Positions 1-7,886 of a stretch of DNA of 64,000 nt are shown here, piece by piece. Position 1 is the first letter of the stretch, and every line of letters starts with the position of its first letter. The stretch spans positions 66,670-130,669 of the forward strand of contig NZ_JBCITM010000010.1 of NCBI RefSeq assembly GCF_039414295.1, read 5' to 3'. This stretch comes from Anoxynatronum sibiricum (lineage in GTDB: Bacteria > Bacillota > Clostridia > Peptostreptococcales > Tindalliaceae). The notes beneath the pieces are model-generated. The model ran no database searches. It worked only from the letters and a program-made list of their open reading frames with translations, and was not told the DNA's origin. Both the position numbers and the translations under genes were made by a program.

Positions 1-79
1 CCTGAATGGTGCCGTCTTCTCTGCGGTAATGGGCCACAAATTGATTTGTCTGTTCTTTATCATGAATTTGTTTGGACAT
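1..79 (-). CDS. 5' end of an unknown gene, cut by the window edge
   Basis: Only the first 26 codons are present (ATG at 79), running off the left edge. The start is supported by GGGAGGGG five bases upstream and a TATAAT box at 109-114. The visible residues include the run FVAHYRREDGTIQ. That spacing of 'AH', charged residues and 'DG.IQ' resembles the opening of the HD-nuclease domain of Cas3-type CRISPR proteins, which start with a similar AH....DG.IQ pattern before the HD motif. The resemblance is short and could be chance. I treat the function as unknown. Confidence 0.5.
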   Translation of the reverse strand, partial: MSKQIHDKEQTNQFVAHYRREDGTIQ

Positions 80-108
80 GAAACCCCTCCCATGTTCCCA
101 CTGCCCCT

Positions 109-114
109 ATTATA
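109..114 (-). promoter_or_regulatory. -10 box for the left-edge gene
   Basis: TATAAT on the minus strand, about 30 bases upstream of the ribosome site of the left-edge gene. No good -35 hexamer is seen at 16-18 bases. The surrounding 120-180 is A+T rich. Confidence 0.35.
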
Positions 115-187
115 TAATGAATTCAAGGAATATTGTGCTTATTTTACTATTTTGTTTTACTTTTTGTTTGTTCTTTTTTCTGCACGT

Positions 188-215
188 AAAAAGACCCCAC
201 AGAATCTGTGGAGTC
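188..215 (-). terminator. terminator of the aspS-gatCAB operon
   Basis: On the minus strand a 10-bp stem (GACTCCACAG/CTGTGGGGTC, one G-U pair) with a 3-base loop is followed by TTTTT. It lies 80 bases after the gatB stop codon. Confidence 0.8.
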
Positions 216-223
216 TCGGGTTG

Positions 224-275
224 CTGACAACATCTGCGAAGCCAAGGGATCTGGTCAGAGCTGCCTTGAAAATTT
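224..275 (+). repeat. dispersed intergenic repeat, copy A (diverged)
   Basis: Contains AAGGGATCTGGT followed by GCCTTGAAAAT. The core matches the repeats at 38086, 46320, 51107 and 54532. It lies between the gatCAB terminator and the gatB stop. It is the most diverged copy and lacks the CAGACTGT front end. Confidence 0.5.
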
Positions 276-295
276 GGCAAACCAAACGCGTCCTC

Positions 296-1732
296 CTATG
301 CCTGCAGTGCCTTTTCCAGCATCTCTTTGGCTAGTTTGGGGTTGGCCTGGCCGCCGGTGGCTTTCATCACCTGACCCATGAGGAAGCCCAGTGCCTGTTT
401 CTTGCCGCTGTGGTAGTCTTCCACTGAGGCGGGATTGGCTGCCAATACCTGGCTGATGATGGCCGACAATTCGTCGGTGCCGCTGATTTGCTTCAGGCCT
501 TTCTCTTCCACAATGGCTTCTGGATCTTTGCCAGTGTCATACATTTCCTGAAAAACTTCTTTTCCCACGGTGCCGCTGATGGTGCCTGCCTCTACCAACT
601 CGATGAGTTTTGCCAGATGATCTGCCTGCAGGGGCTGATCTTCGGCTTCGGTGTCGGTTTCTTTCAGGCAACGGAGGAGATCCCCCAGAATCCAGTTGGC
701 GGCCGCCTTGGCACTGGCACCGGCTGCCACAGTTTCTTCAAAGAAGCGGCTGAGGGCTTTTTCGCCGGTGAGAATGGCGATTTCCTTTGGCGTGAGTCCG
801 TAGGCCTCACTGAAGCGAAGGGCTTTGGCCGCCGGAAGCTCCGGCAGGGTGCTTCTGGCCGCTTCAATGGCGGCTTCTGCAATCAGAATGGGCTTCAGAT
901 CCGGCTCGGGAAAATACCGGTAGTCGTGGGCATCTTCTTTCGTGCGCATGGAGATGGTGCGGCCTTTGGCGGCATCCCAGCGGCGGGTTTCCTGCACCAC
1001 TTTATGGCCTTCGCCAAAGCTGTACAGCTCCATTTGCCGTTTTTCTTCCTTTTCCAGGGCTTTTTGCAGTTCTTTGAAGGAGTTGATGTTTTTCAGCTCC
1101 ACTTTTTCATTGAGGGCTTCCTGGCCATAGGGCCGCAGGGAGATGTTTCCGTCGCAGCGCAGAGATCCCTGCTCCATGCGGCAGTCGGAGACGCCGGCGT
1201 ACTGGAGCACTGCCCGCACTGCCCGAAGATATGCCACAGCTTCTTCAGGCGACCGCATATCTGCCTCTGAGACAATTTCGATAAGAGGCACGCCCACCCG
1301 GTTGTAATCGATATAGGAAAGTGGCTCGTATTCGTCATGCAGCAGTTTGCCTGCATCTTCTTCAATGTGAATGCGGTGGATGCGGATGGTTTTCTTCTCC
1401 CCGTTCACTTCAATATCCACAGTCCCGCCGGTGCAGATGGGCAGGTCGTACTGGGAGATTTGGTAGGCTTTGGGCAAATCAGGATAGAAATAATTTTTTC
1501 GGTCCATTTTACTGACGGTTTGCACTTCGCAGCCCAGGGCCAGCCCAGCTTTAATGGCCATGTCCACTACCGCCTGATTCAGCACCGGCAGGGTGCCGGG
1601 AAGTCCCATGCACACCGGGCAGGTGTGCTGGTTGGGAGCGGCTCCAAAGGTGGTGGGGCAGTCGCAGAAAATCTTGGTTTTGGTATCAAGCTCTGCATGA
1701 ATTTCCAGTCCGATGACGGTTTCCCACTTCAT
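296..1732 (-). CDS. gatB: Asp-tRNA(Asn)/Glu-tRNA(Gln) amidotransferase subunit B
   Basis: GatB binds mischarged Asp-tRNA(Asn) or Glu-tRNA(Gln), phosphorylates the side chain and lets the complex amidate it with ammonia from GatA. The 478 residues match the family length. Near the N terminus are the zinc-ligand cysteines (FCDC, then CPVC at about residues 23-41). The middle holds the GatB/E catalytic core and the C-terminal 150 residues the helical tRNA-binding YqeY-like tail. The start ATG overlaps the gatA stop (ATGA) and has CAAGGAGGTG upstream, so the subunits are translationally coupled. It is the last gene of the operon aspS-gatC-gatA-gatB, before a terminator at 188-215. Confidence 0.97.
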   Translation of the reverse strand: MKWETVIGLEIHAELDTKTKIFCDCPTTFGAAPNQHTCPVCMGLPGTLPVLNQAVVDMAIKAGLALGCEVQTVSKMDRKNYFYPDLPKAYQISQYDLPICTGGTVDIEVNGEKKTIRIHRIHIEEDAGKLLHDEYEPLSYIDYNRVGVPLIEIVSEADMRSPEEAVAYLRAVRAVLQYAGVSDCRMEQGSLRCDGNISLRPYGQEALNEKVELKNINSFKELQKALEKEEKRQMELYSFGEGHKVVQETRRWDAAKGRTISMRTKEDAHDYRYFPEPDLKPILIAEAAIEAARSTLPELPAAKALRFSEAYGLTPKEIAILTGEKALSRFFEETVAAGASAKAAANWILGDLLRCLKETDTEAEDQPLQADHLAKLIELVEAGTISGTVGKEVFQEMYDTGKDPEAIVEEKGLKQISGTDELSAIISQVLAANPASVEDYHSGKKQALGFLMGQVMKATGGQANPKLAKEMLEKALQA

Positions 1733-3207
1733 TTCAGCACCTCCTTGGCTACCGGGCTTGTAAGATCAAGGCCCAGGGTTTGTTCCAGCTGGTAGGCCAC
1801 ATGCAGCAGCTTGGATTCCTGTAGATGGCCGCCGATGAACTGAACGCCCACCGGCAACCCGGATTTGGAAAATCCACCAGGAAGGGAGAGTGCCGGCAGG
1901 CCCGCCAGGTTCACATCGACGGTGAAAATGTCACCCAGGTACATTTCCAGGGGATTGTCGGTTTTTTCTCCCTGCACATAGGGCAGGGCGGGCGTCACTG
2001 GCCCCAGCACCAGGTCGTAGGTGCTGAAAATAGTGGTGAACTGTTCCCGAATCTGATTGCGCAGCAGCTGTGCCCGGTGGTAGTAGGCGTCGTAGTAGCC
2101 GGAGCTGAGAGCATAAGTGCCCAGCATGATGCGCCGCTTGACTTCGCTGCCGAAGGCTTCTGAACGGGTTTTCAGCATCAGTTCTTCCAGATTTTCAAAG
2201 CTTTCAGGCCGGTAACCGTACCGAATACCGTCGAAACGGGCCAGATTGGAACTGGCTTCGGCGGAAGAAATCAGGTAATAGGCGGAAAGCCCGGCATCGG
2301 AGTAGGGCAGTGACACTTCTTCAATGACCACTCCCAGGGATTCAAGGGTGGCTGCCGTTTCTTCCATCACCCGGCGGATTTCCGGATCAATGCCTTCCTG
2401 ACGGTATTCTTTGGGAAAGGCGGCTTTCATGCCTGTGAGAGGGGCTTCAAGGCCGGCAGTGTATGAAGCCGTTGGCGCATATTGGAGGCTGGAGGCATCC
2501 CGACGGTCGTGGCCCGCCAACACGTCCAGTGCCAGGGCGCAGTCTTTTACGTTTTTTGTCATGGGGCCAATCTGATCAAGGGAAGAGGCAAAGGCAATCA
2601 GGCCGTAGCGGGAAACCAACCCGTAGGTGGGCTTCAGCCCCACCACGCCACAAAAAGCTGCCGGCTGGCGAATGGAACCGCCGGTGTCTGAACCCAATGC
2701 CAGGGAAACGGTGCCGGCGGCCACGGCGGCGGCTGAGCCGCCGGAGGAGCCACCAGGTACCCGGGCGAGGTCCCAGGGGTTGGATGTCACCTGAAAGGCT
2801 GAGTTTTCGGTGGTGGAACCCATGGCAAATTCGTCAAGGTTGGTTTTTCCCACGATCACCGCACCAGCGGCTTGCAGCTGGCTGGTAACGGTGGCATCGT
2901 AAGGAGGCACAAAATCTGCCAGCATTTTGGAGGCACAGGTGGTAAGAATGCCATCGGTGCACATATTGTCTTTCAGTGCCACGGGCACGCCGGCCAGCGG
3001 CCCCAAAGGCTCTCCGGCGGCAAGCTGTCTGTCCAGCCGGTCTGCCTGTTCCAGGGCAGCGGCGTCACACACTGTCAGATAGGCTTTCACTTTCGGCTCT
3101 GTTGCTGCAATGCGCTCAAGGGCAGCTGCCGTCAGTTCCCGGGCAGATACCTGCCGGGTGATGAACTGGTGATGCTGTTCCTGCATGGTGCTTGTGGTGG
3201 TGTTCAT
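1729..3207 (-). CDS. gatA: Asp-tRNA(Asn)/Glu-tRNA(Gln) amidotransferase subunit A
   Basis: Amidase-signature subunit that hydrolyses glutamine or asparagine and channels ammonia to GatB. At 492 residues it has normal length. The Lys-cisSer-Ser triad is visible: Lys in PVALKDNM (about residue 80), the glycine/serine-rich signature GGSSGGSAAAVAAG (about 150-165) and the nucleophile region GSDTGGSIRQPAAF. The start ATG has AGGAGGCGG upstream and lies 11 bases after the gatC stop; its end overlaps gatB. Nothing is missing, so the complex should be active. Confidence 0.97.
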   Translation of the reverse strand: MNTTTSTMQEQHHQFITRQVSARELTAAALERIAATEPKVKAYLTVCDAAALEQADRLDRQLAAGEPLGPLAGVPVALKDNMCTDGILTTCASKMLADFVPPYDATVTSQLQAAGAVIVGKTNLDEFAMGSTTENSAFQVTSNPWDLARVPGGSSGGSAAAVAAGTVSLALGSDTGGSIRQPAAFCGVVGLKPTYGLVSRYGLIAFASSLDQIGPMTKNVKDCALALDVLAGHDRRDASSLQYAPTASYTAGLEAPLTGMKAAFPKEYRQEGIDPEIRRVMEETAATLESLGVVIEEVSLPYSDAGLSAYYLISSAEASSNLARFDGIRYGYRPESFENLEELMLKTRSEAFGSEVKRRIMLGTYALSSGYYDAYYHRAQLLRNQIREQFTTIFSTYDLVLGPVTPALPYVQGEKTDNPLEMYLGDIFTVDVNLAGLPALSLPGGFSKSGLPVGVQFIGGHLQESKLLHVAYQLEQTLGLDLTSPVAKEVLK

Positions 3208-3218
3208 GCTGCCGCCTC

Positions 3219-3506
3219 CTAATCCAGTATTTTGGGAACGACGATGAGGCCGTCTTTCCGCTGTTTCACGTTTTGATGGAGCTTCTCCTGGTCTTCAAAA
3301 AGCCGGGACTGGTCTTCCCGCAGGGGCACCGGGGCCGCCTGGCTGGGGTCGAAAGCGGTGGCCTTTGAAAGGTCGTAGCCATCGATGACGGCAAAATGGG
3401 CCAGTATATCGTCAAATTCCCGGGTCATTTGCAGGGTTTCTGCTTCTGTGAGAGACAGGCGGGCCAACTGGGCCACCTTGGTCACTTCTTCAGGCTTAAT
3501 ACGCAT
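3219..3506 (-). CDS. gatC: Asp-tRNA(Asn)/Glu-tRNA(Gln) amidotransferase subunit C
   Basis: Small 95-residue subunit that wraps around the GatA-GatB interface and stabilises the complex. It begins MRIKPEEVTKVAQLARLSL, the classic GatC opening, and ends with the expected VPKILD tail. I chose the ATG at 3506 because AGGAGG sits eight bases upstream and family members start here; the frame stays open 18 codons further, but that part looks non-coding. It lies 78 bases downstream of aspS. Confidence 0.95.
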   Translation of the reverse strand: MRIKPEEVTKVAQLARLSLTEAETLQMTREFDDILAHFAVIDGYDLSKATAFDPSQAAPVPLREDQSRLFEDQEKLHQNVKQRKDGLIVVPKILD

Positions 3507-3584
3507 GGTCACATCCTCCTTTATGGGAGTGTTCAGTTTGTCAGTGTCAGGTTTGTACACATCCGGTTATCACGCATCAACGCT

Positions 3585-4871
3585 TTAAGGTGTCAGACGT
3601 TTCATATCCCGGGGCAGCAGGGTGGCTTCCCGGATGTTGGTCAGGCCGCACAACTTCATGGTGAGCCGTTCAAGACCGATGGCCAGGCCGCCGTGGGGAG
3701 GCATGCCGTACCGAAAGGATTCGGTGTAGAAGGCAAAATCATCCGGGTTCAGGTCAAAGGCTTTCATGTTGCTGACCAGGTGCTGGTAGTCGTGAATCCG
3801 CTGACCGCCGGTGGTGATCTCCAGTCCATTCAGCAGCAGATCGAAGCTGCGGGTGACCGTGGGATCATCTTCAAAGGGCATGGTGTACACAGGCCGCTTG
3901 GCAGTGGGGTACCGGGTGATGAAGACAAAGTCGGTGTCATAGGTTTCCCGAATATAGGCTGACAGCAGCTTTTCACCCTCTGCATCCAGGTTTCCCGGCG
4001 GGGAAGCCTTGCCGTATTTTGCCTGGAGAATTTCCTGGGCTTCCGCCAGGGGCAGCCGGGGGATGGTTTTTACAGCAGGCAGGGTGACACCCAGCAGTTC
4101 CAGCTCTGCCTGACAGTGTTCCTGGAGGTAGGGCATGAGGAACCGCATGAAGCCTTCTTCCATGGCCATGATATCTTCTTCGCTTTCGATAAAACCCATT
4201 TCCAAATCAAGGCTCACATATTCGTTCAGGTGCCGCCAGGTGTTATGCAGCTCGGCCCTGTAGGCGTGGCCAATTTCAAAGACCCGTTCGAAACCGGCAC
4301 CCACCATCATCTGCTTGTAAAACTGGGGGCTTTGGGCCAGAAAGGCCCGGGTATCAAAGTACTTGACAGTGAACATTTCTGAACCGCCCTCGGTGCCGGC
4401 AGAAAGGATTTTAGGCGTATGAATCTCTGAAAAATGGTTGGCGGTAAGGTACTGACGGAAGGCTTCCACAATGGCCTGCTGCACCACGAAGGGAGCCCGG
4501 GTTTTGGGCTGGCGCAGGCTGATGGTGCGATGGTCCAGTTTGGTTTCCAGGTGAACCGCCTCTTCCCGGTTCACGGCAATGGGCAGCACCTCATAGTCGG
4601 GTTTCCCCACAATGGTGATGGACGCCACGGCCACTTCCAGCCCCCGGGGGGCTTTTTCATTGGCCTGGCAGATACCTTTCACTTCCACTGCTGCTTCCAG
4701 GCGCAGCCCTTCCTTCTGGCTTTCCTCCAGCACCAGTTGTACCAGGCCGGTTTTATCCCGCAGCATCACGAAGGTGATGCGCCCCAGATCGTGAATGCGA
4801 TGAACCCATCCCTTTAACAAGACTTCCTGATTCAATTCTCCCTGCAGTGTTTTCACATAGGTTCTTTCCAT
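3585..4871 (-). CDS. aspS: aspartyl-tRNA synthetase, archaeal-type (non-discriminating)
   Basis: A 428-residue class II synthetase of the short archaeal/AspRS2 type: an N-terminal OB-fold anticodon domain (GWVHRIHDLGRITFVMLRD, about 20-38), then the catalytic domain, with motif 3 in GLAIGLERLTMKLCGL near the C terminus. It lacks the GAD insertion of bacterial AspRS. In Firmicutes this type commonly charges both tRNA(Asp) and tRNA(Asn), the Asp-tRNA(Asn) being repaired by GatCAB, which fits the genes directly downstream. The start ATG at 4871 has GGAAGGAG upstream. The frame is open far beyond, but that region is the T-box leader, not protein. Confidence 0.95.
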   Translation of the reverse strand: MERTYVKTLQGELNQEVLLKGWVHRIHDLGRITFVMLRDKTGLVQLVLEESQKEGLRLEAAVEVKGICQANEKAPRGLEVAVASITIVGKPDYEVLPIAVNREEAVHLETKLDHRTISLRQPKTRAPFVVQQAIVEAFRQYLTANHFSEIHTPKILSAGTEGGSEMFTVKYFDTRAFLAQSPQFYKQMMVGAGFERVFEIGHAYRAELHNTWRHLNEYVSLDLEMGFIESEEDIMAMEEGFMRFLMPYLQEHCQAELELLGVTLPAVKTIPRLPLAEAQEILQAKYGKASPPGNLDAEGEKLLSAYIRETYDTDFVFITRYPTAKRPVYTMPFEDDPTVTRSFDLLLNGLEITTGGQRIHDYQHLVSNMKAFDLNPDDFAFYTESFRYGMPPHGGLAIGLERLTMKLCGLTNIREATLLPRDMKRLTP

Positions 4872-4930
4872 GATCAAAACTCCTTCCATTATCAACATCA
4901 TTACCCCTGTTAAGCAGCGGTACCCATACA

Positions 4931-4977
4931 AAAAACCCGTCCATTGCACAGTCTGAGACTGTTGCAAGGGACGGGTT
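4931..4977 (-). terminator. regulatory terminator of the T-box leader
   Basis: On the minus strand AACCCGTCC pairs with GGACGGGTT, with an inner stem TTGCA-ACAGTCT/AGACTG-TGCAA, followed by a T run. It overlaps the region that must pair with the T-box sequence in the antiterminator, as expected of a conditional terminator. Confidence 0.9.
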
Positions 4978-5250
4978 ATCTTTTCCGCGGTGCCACCCTG
5001 ATTAATTTGGCTTTCACAACCAAATTCACTTTTCGGTACGGAAAAGCGGCGCTTTTCGATACCTGTTCCCTGTAACGGGGGACGGCCGTCCGAGTCTACT
5101 GGGCGTAGGTGTGTCACCATTGCCGGTTCGGTCGGATGCTCCTGGGTGTTCTTCAATCCGTTCCGCCTGCCGGGCTCACACCTTCCCCGGCTCGCTGAGA
5201 GTTGGATACTGGATTTACTCTCCCGTTCAACGCATGTTGCTGTTGGATTG
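4931..5250 (-). promoter_or_regulatory. T-box leader with overlapping GAA/AAC specifier
   Basis: The minus strand shows a full T-box architecture. The stem I base helix AATCC (5211-5215) pairs with GGATT (5155-5159). The 5' side has AGTA, the S-turn motif of specifier loops, and the 3' side GGAAC (5160-5164). The distal stem GCCGGG/GCCCGGC follows an AGCGAG bulge. The T-box sequence GGGTGGCACCGCGG lies at 4985-4998. A terminator follows (next entry). The specifier reads AAC (Asn) at 5160-5162 or, one base earlier, GAA (Glu) at 5161-5163. It controls aspS-gatCAB by sensing uncharged tRNA. The exact 5' end is inferred from the promoter. Confidence 0.93.
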
Positions 5251-5256
5251 TGAATT

Positions 5257-5285
5257 ATTATAACGAAATGAAAAAGATTATGCAA
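5257..5285 (-). promoter_or_regulatory. promoter of the aspS-gatCAB operon
   Basis: -35 TTGCAT at 5280-5285, 17-base spacer, -10 TATAAT at 5257-5262. Transcription would start near 5250, just before the T-box leader. Confidence 0.75.
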
Positions 5286-5348
5286 GCTTTTTTTGAAATA
5301 TTGATCGCCGGCATTCCAAGATAACTCAAATGCAGGTGTGGTGAAGAT

Positions 5349-6281
5349 TTATGGGTTCACCCAATGAGGGTTGGCATCAATGAGCGCTTTCACTTCATCG
5401 GCAGAAATGGCAAAATTCAGGTTTTCTGATTCTGTCACTTTGAAAGTGGTGAGACCCAGCAGTTCTCCCTTCATGTTCAGCAGGGCTCCCCCGGAGTTTC
5501 CCGGTGAGATGGGGGCCGAAATCTGAAGGTAGCTGGTGTTATCAAACTGTCTGATCCCAGAAACAATACCGTCTGAAACGGTATTCATGAGACCCCGGGG
5601 GCTGCCGATGGTGACAATGCGCTGGCCCGCCGACACTGTGTCAATGCTTCCCAGGGGGATGGGCTGTAAACTGATGTCCCGTGTTCTTTTAAACTGAAGA
5701 AGCGCCAGGTCTTTGCTCCTGTCGTATCCCAGCAGCATAAGTTCCCACTGACCAGCCACTCCCGTATCGGCATCAAGCGTTGCCTTGACCAGGTAGGGAG
5801 AGTCTTCGATCACGTGAAAGTTGGTGATCACATGCCCCTGGCCACTGATGACCACACCCGATCCCTGGCTTTCCCCCGCTTCCAGCAGTACCACACTTTT
5901 TTTCAGTGAGGCGATCTGTTCCATGGATTTTTCAAGGGGTTCTTCCAATCGAAGATATGCAGCAGTCATTTGCATGGGAGGTTGCGCCAGCAGCGGTACC
6001 TCTTCTGATTCCGCCGGCGGCACATCCCCACTTTCATTTTCATCCAAAGAAATCATGCTGTCAAAGGAGCTTTCAGTACCCTGGCTGGGGCTTTCGGCAA
6101 CAGCTGGTGCTGATCCAGGATTCTCTCGAAAGTATTGAAAAAGCAAAAATCCGGCTGTTCCGTAGACAAAAAGTAGCATGAAAGTAAACCCGGCAATCAT
6201 GGTGATGGCCAGGGATTTGGAGACGGTTTTTGTTTTTGTTGCCGGGGCTTCTTTTGCCTGCCCGGTTTTTTTCGCTGGCAT
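5349..6281 (-). CDS. membrane-anchored trypsin-like serine protease
   Basis: 310 residues: a basic Ala/Lys-rich N terminus, one membrane segment (about 22-48), an acidic linker (about 50-95), then a trypsin-like domain. The triad is visible: His in HVITNFHVIED, Asp in DRSKDLALLQ and Ser in SPGNSGGALLN. It resembles HtrA/DegP proteases, but no PDZ domain follows; the protein ends soon after the protease fold. The active site should face the outside. The ATG at 6281 is preferred because GGTGATC precedes it; a GTG four codons earlier is an alternative start. It stands alone between aspS and ahcY, so the substrate is unknown. Confidence 0.85.
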   Translation of the reverse strand: MPAKKTGQAKEAPATKTKTVSKSLAITMIAGFTFMLLFVYGTAGFLLFQYFRENPGSAPAVAESPSQGTESSFDSMISLDENESGDVPPAESEEVPLLAQPPMQMTAAYLRLEEPLEKSMEQIASLKKSVVLLEAGESQGSGVVISGQGHVITNFHVIEDSPYLVKATLDADTGVAGQWELMLLGYDRSKDLALLQFKRTRDISLQPIPLGSIDTVSAGQRIVTIGSPRGLMNTVSDGIVSGIRQFDNTSYLQISAPISPGNSGGALLNMKGELLGLTTFKVTESENLNFAISADEVKALIDANPHWVNP

Positions 6282-6399
6282 TTTGATCACCACTGATTTT
6301 CATTCTTGTAGCTGCTGCATTGCCCGAACACTCATGAAAAAACCGCTGCAAGCTCTTTTTGGCAAAGATGCCATCATCATTCGGCTTTCATTTTAACAC

Positions 6400-6426
6400 G
6401 GCCTGTCTGAAATGTACAGACAGGCC
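6400..6426 (-). terminator. possible terminator hairpin after ahcY
   Basis: A perfect 9-bp stem, GGCCTGTCT/AGACAGGCC, 136 bases past the ahcY stop. Neither strand has a strong T run after it, so termination is uncertain. Confidence 0.35.
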
Positions 6427-6562
6427 ACAGAAAAAGCGTTCATCTTTCATTCTGACTTGCAGCAGGAACTCATCTTAATTCGATCTTTGTGCGCTGTTGC
6501 AGGTATTATAATGCATGGCTGATGACACTGTGATTGCTGTCGCGAATCGATTGATGGGGAAG

Positions 6563-7822
6563 CTACTCATGAGACTCCCAGCCTGAAAGATACGCTTGCT
6601 GCTCACTGGTGAGGCTGTCGATGGAAAGCCCCATGGCAGCCAGTTTCATATGTGCCACCCGGTCGTCAATTTCACGGGGAATAGCATGGACGCCTGGCTT
6701 CAGAGTATCTCTGTTCTGCAGCATATGCAGCACTGCCAGCACCTGAATGGCAAAACTCATATCCATGATTTCTGCGGGATGACCGTCACCGGCACCCAAG
6801 TTCACCAGGCGTCCCTCTGCCAGCAGGTTAATCCAGCGTCCGTCAGAGAGTCGGTAGCCTCTGATGTTGGCCCGCACCTCTTTTTCTTCCACTGCCAGTG
6901 CCTGAAGTTCAGGAATATCAATCTCCACATCAAAGTGACCGGCGTTGGCCAGCAGCGCACCGTCTTTCATGCTGGCATAGTGGCAGCCACGAATCACCTG
7001 GCGGCAGCCTGTTACTGTAATGAACACATCACCCAATGGTGCCGCTTCATCCATGGTCATCACCTGGTAGCCATCCATGGCGGCTTCCAGTGCTTTCACC
7101 GGATCCACCTCACACACCACCACATGGGCTCCCAATCCCTGAGACCGCAGGGCAACCCCTCGGCCACACCAGCCATAACCGGCCACCACAACGGTTTTTC
7201 CTGCAACAATCAGATTGGTGGTACGGTTGATGGCATCCCAGACAGACTGGCCGGTACCATACCGATTATCGAACAAATGCTTGCAGAAAGCATCATTCAC
7301 TGCCATCATGGGGAATTCCAGCTTGTTTTGAGCAGCACGGGCCCGCAGCCGCAACACGCCTGTGGTGGTTTCTTCTGCCCCGCCATAGAGGTTTTTCAGA
7401 AGTTCCCGTCGCTCCTGATGCAACAGGTGCACCAGGTCACCGCCATCATCGATGATGAGTTGTGGTCCAATATCAAGGGCTGCCAGGAGGTGCTCGGTGT
7501 ATTCTTCCGGCGTGGCCTGATGCCAGGCATAGACAGCAAGGCCGTCTTCTGCCAGTGCCGCTGCAATGGCATCCTGAGTGGAAAGAGGGTTGCTGCCGGT
7601 CACTGCCACCTGGGCTCCCGCAGACGCCAGCACCTTGGCCAGGTAAGCGGTTTTTGCTTCCAAATGAATTGACATGGTCAGACGAATACCCTCCAATGGG
7701 CGGGATTTCAGAAAATCAGCCTCCAACTGTCTCAACAGGGGCATGTGACGAATGACCCATTCGATCTTTTGATGGCCTTCCGCTGCCAGGGCAGCGTTGC
7801 GAATCATACTTGGTTTTGTCAA
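6563..7822 (-). CDS. ahcY: adenosylhomocysteinase
   Basis: Splits S-adenosylhomocysteine reversibly to adenosine and homocysteine using bound NAD, clearing the inhibitor left by methyl transfer. About 419 residues. The NAD-binding glycine motif GYGWCGRGVALRSQGLGA (about 210-227) and the substrate-domain start IEWVIRHMPLLR are clear. Its length matches the short bacterial form, which lacks the insertion of the eukaryotic-like type. Start: AGAGGTGA precedes a TTG at 7822; a GTG at 7831 and an ATG at 7807 are also possible. It sits downstream of the HD-GYP gene on the same strand, but a link is not evident. Confidence 0.93.
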   Translation of the reverse strand: MTKPSMIRNAALAAEGHQKIEWVIRHMPLLRQLEADFLKSRPLEGIRLTMSIHLEAKTAYLAKVLASAGAQVAVTGSNPLSTQDAIAAALAEDGLAVYAWHQATPEEYTEHLLAALDIGPQLIIDDGGDLVHLLHQERRELLKNLYGGAEETTTGVLRLRARAAQNKLEFPMMAVNDAFCKHLFDNRYGTGQSVWDAINRTTNLIVAGKTVVVAGYGWCGRGVALRSQGLGAHVVVCEVDPVKALEAAMDGYQVMTMDEAAPLGDVFITVTGCRQVIRGCHYASMKDGALLANAGHFDVEIDIPELQALAVEEKEVRANIRGYRLSDGRWINLLAEGRLVNLGAGDGHPAEIMDMSFAIQVLAVLHMLQNRDTLKPGVHAIPREIDDRVAHMKLAAMGLSIDSLTSEQQAYLSGWESHE

Positions 7823-7886
7823 TGTGGTCACCTCTTTTAGTTTTTAATTGATCTTCTCCAGTGAAAAATATAGGGAAACAGGGAAA

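Noticed and set aside
4872..5285. N-terminal extension of AspRS through the leader
   Set aside because: The region has full T-box structure and a terminator; the archaeal-type AspRS starts at 4871 with a good ribosome site.
6596..7672. Plus-strand open frame of 358 codons opposite ahcY
   Set aside because: Antisense to a clearly conserved enzyme gene; no start signal.
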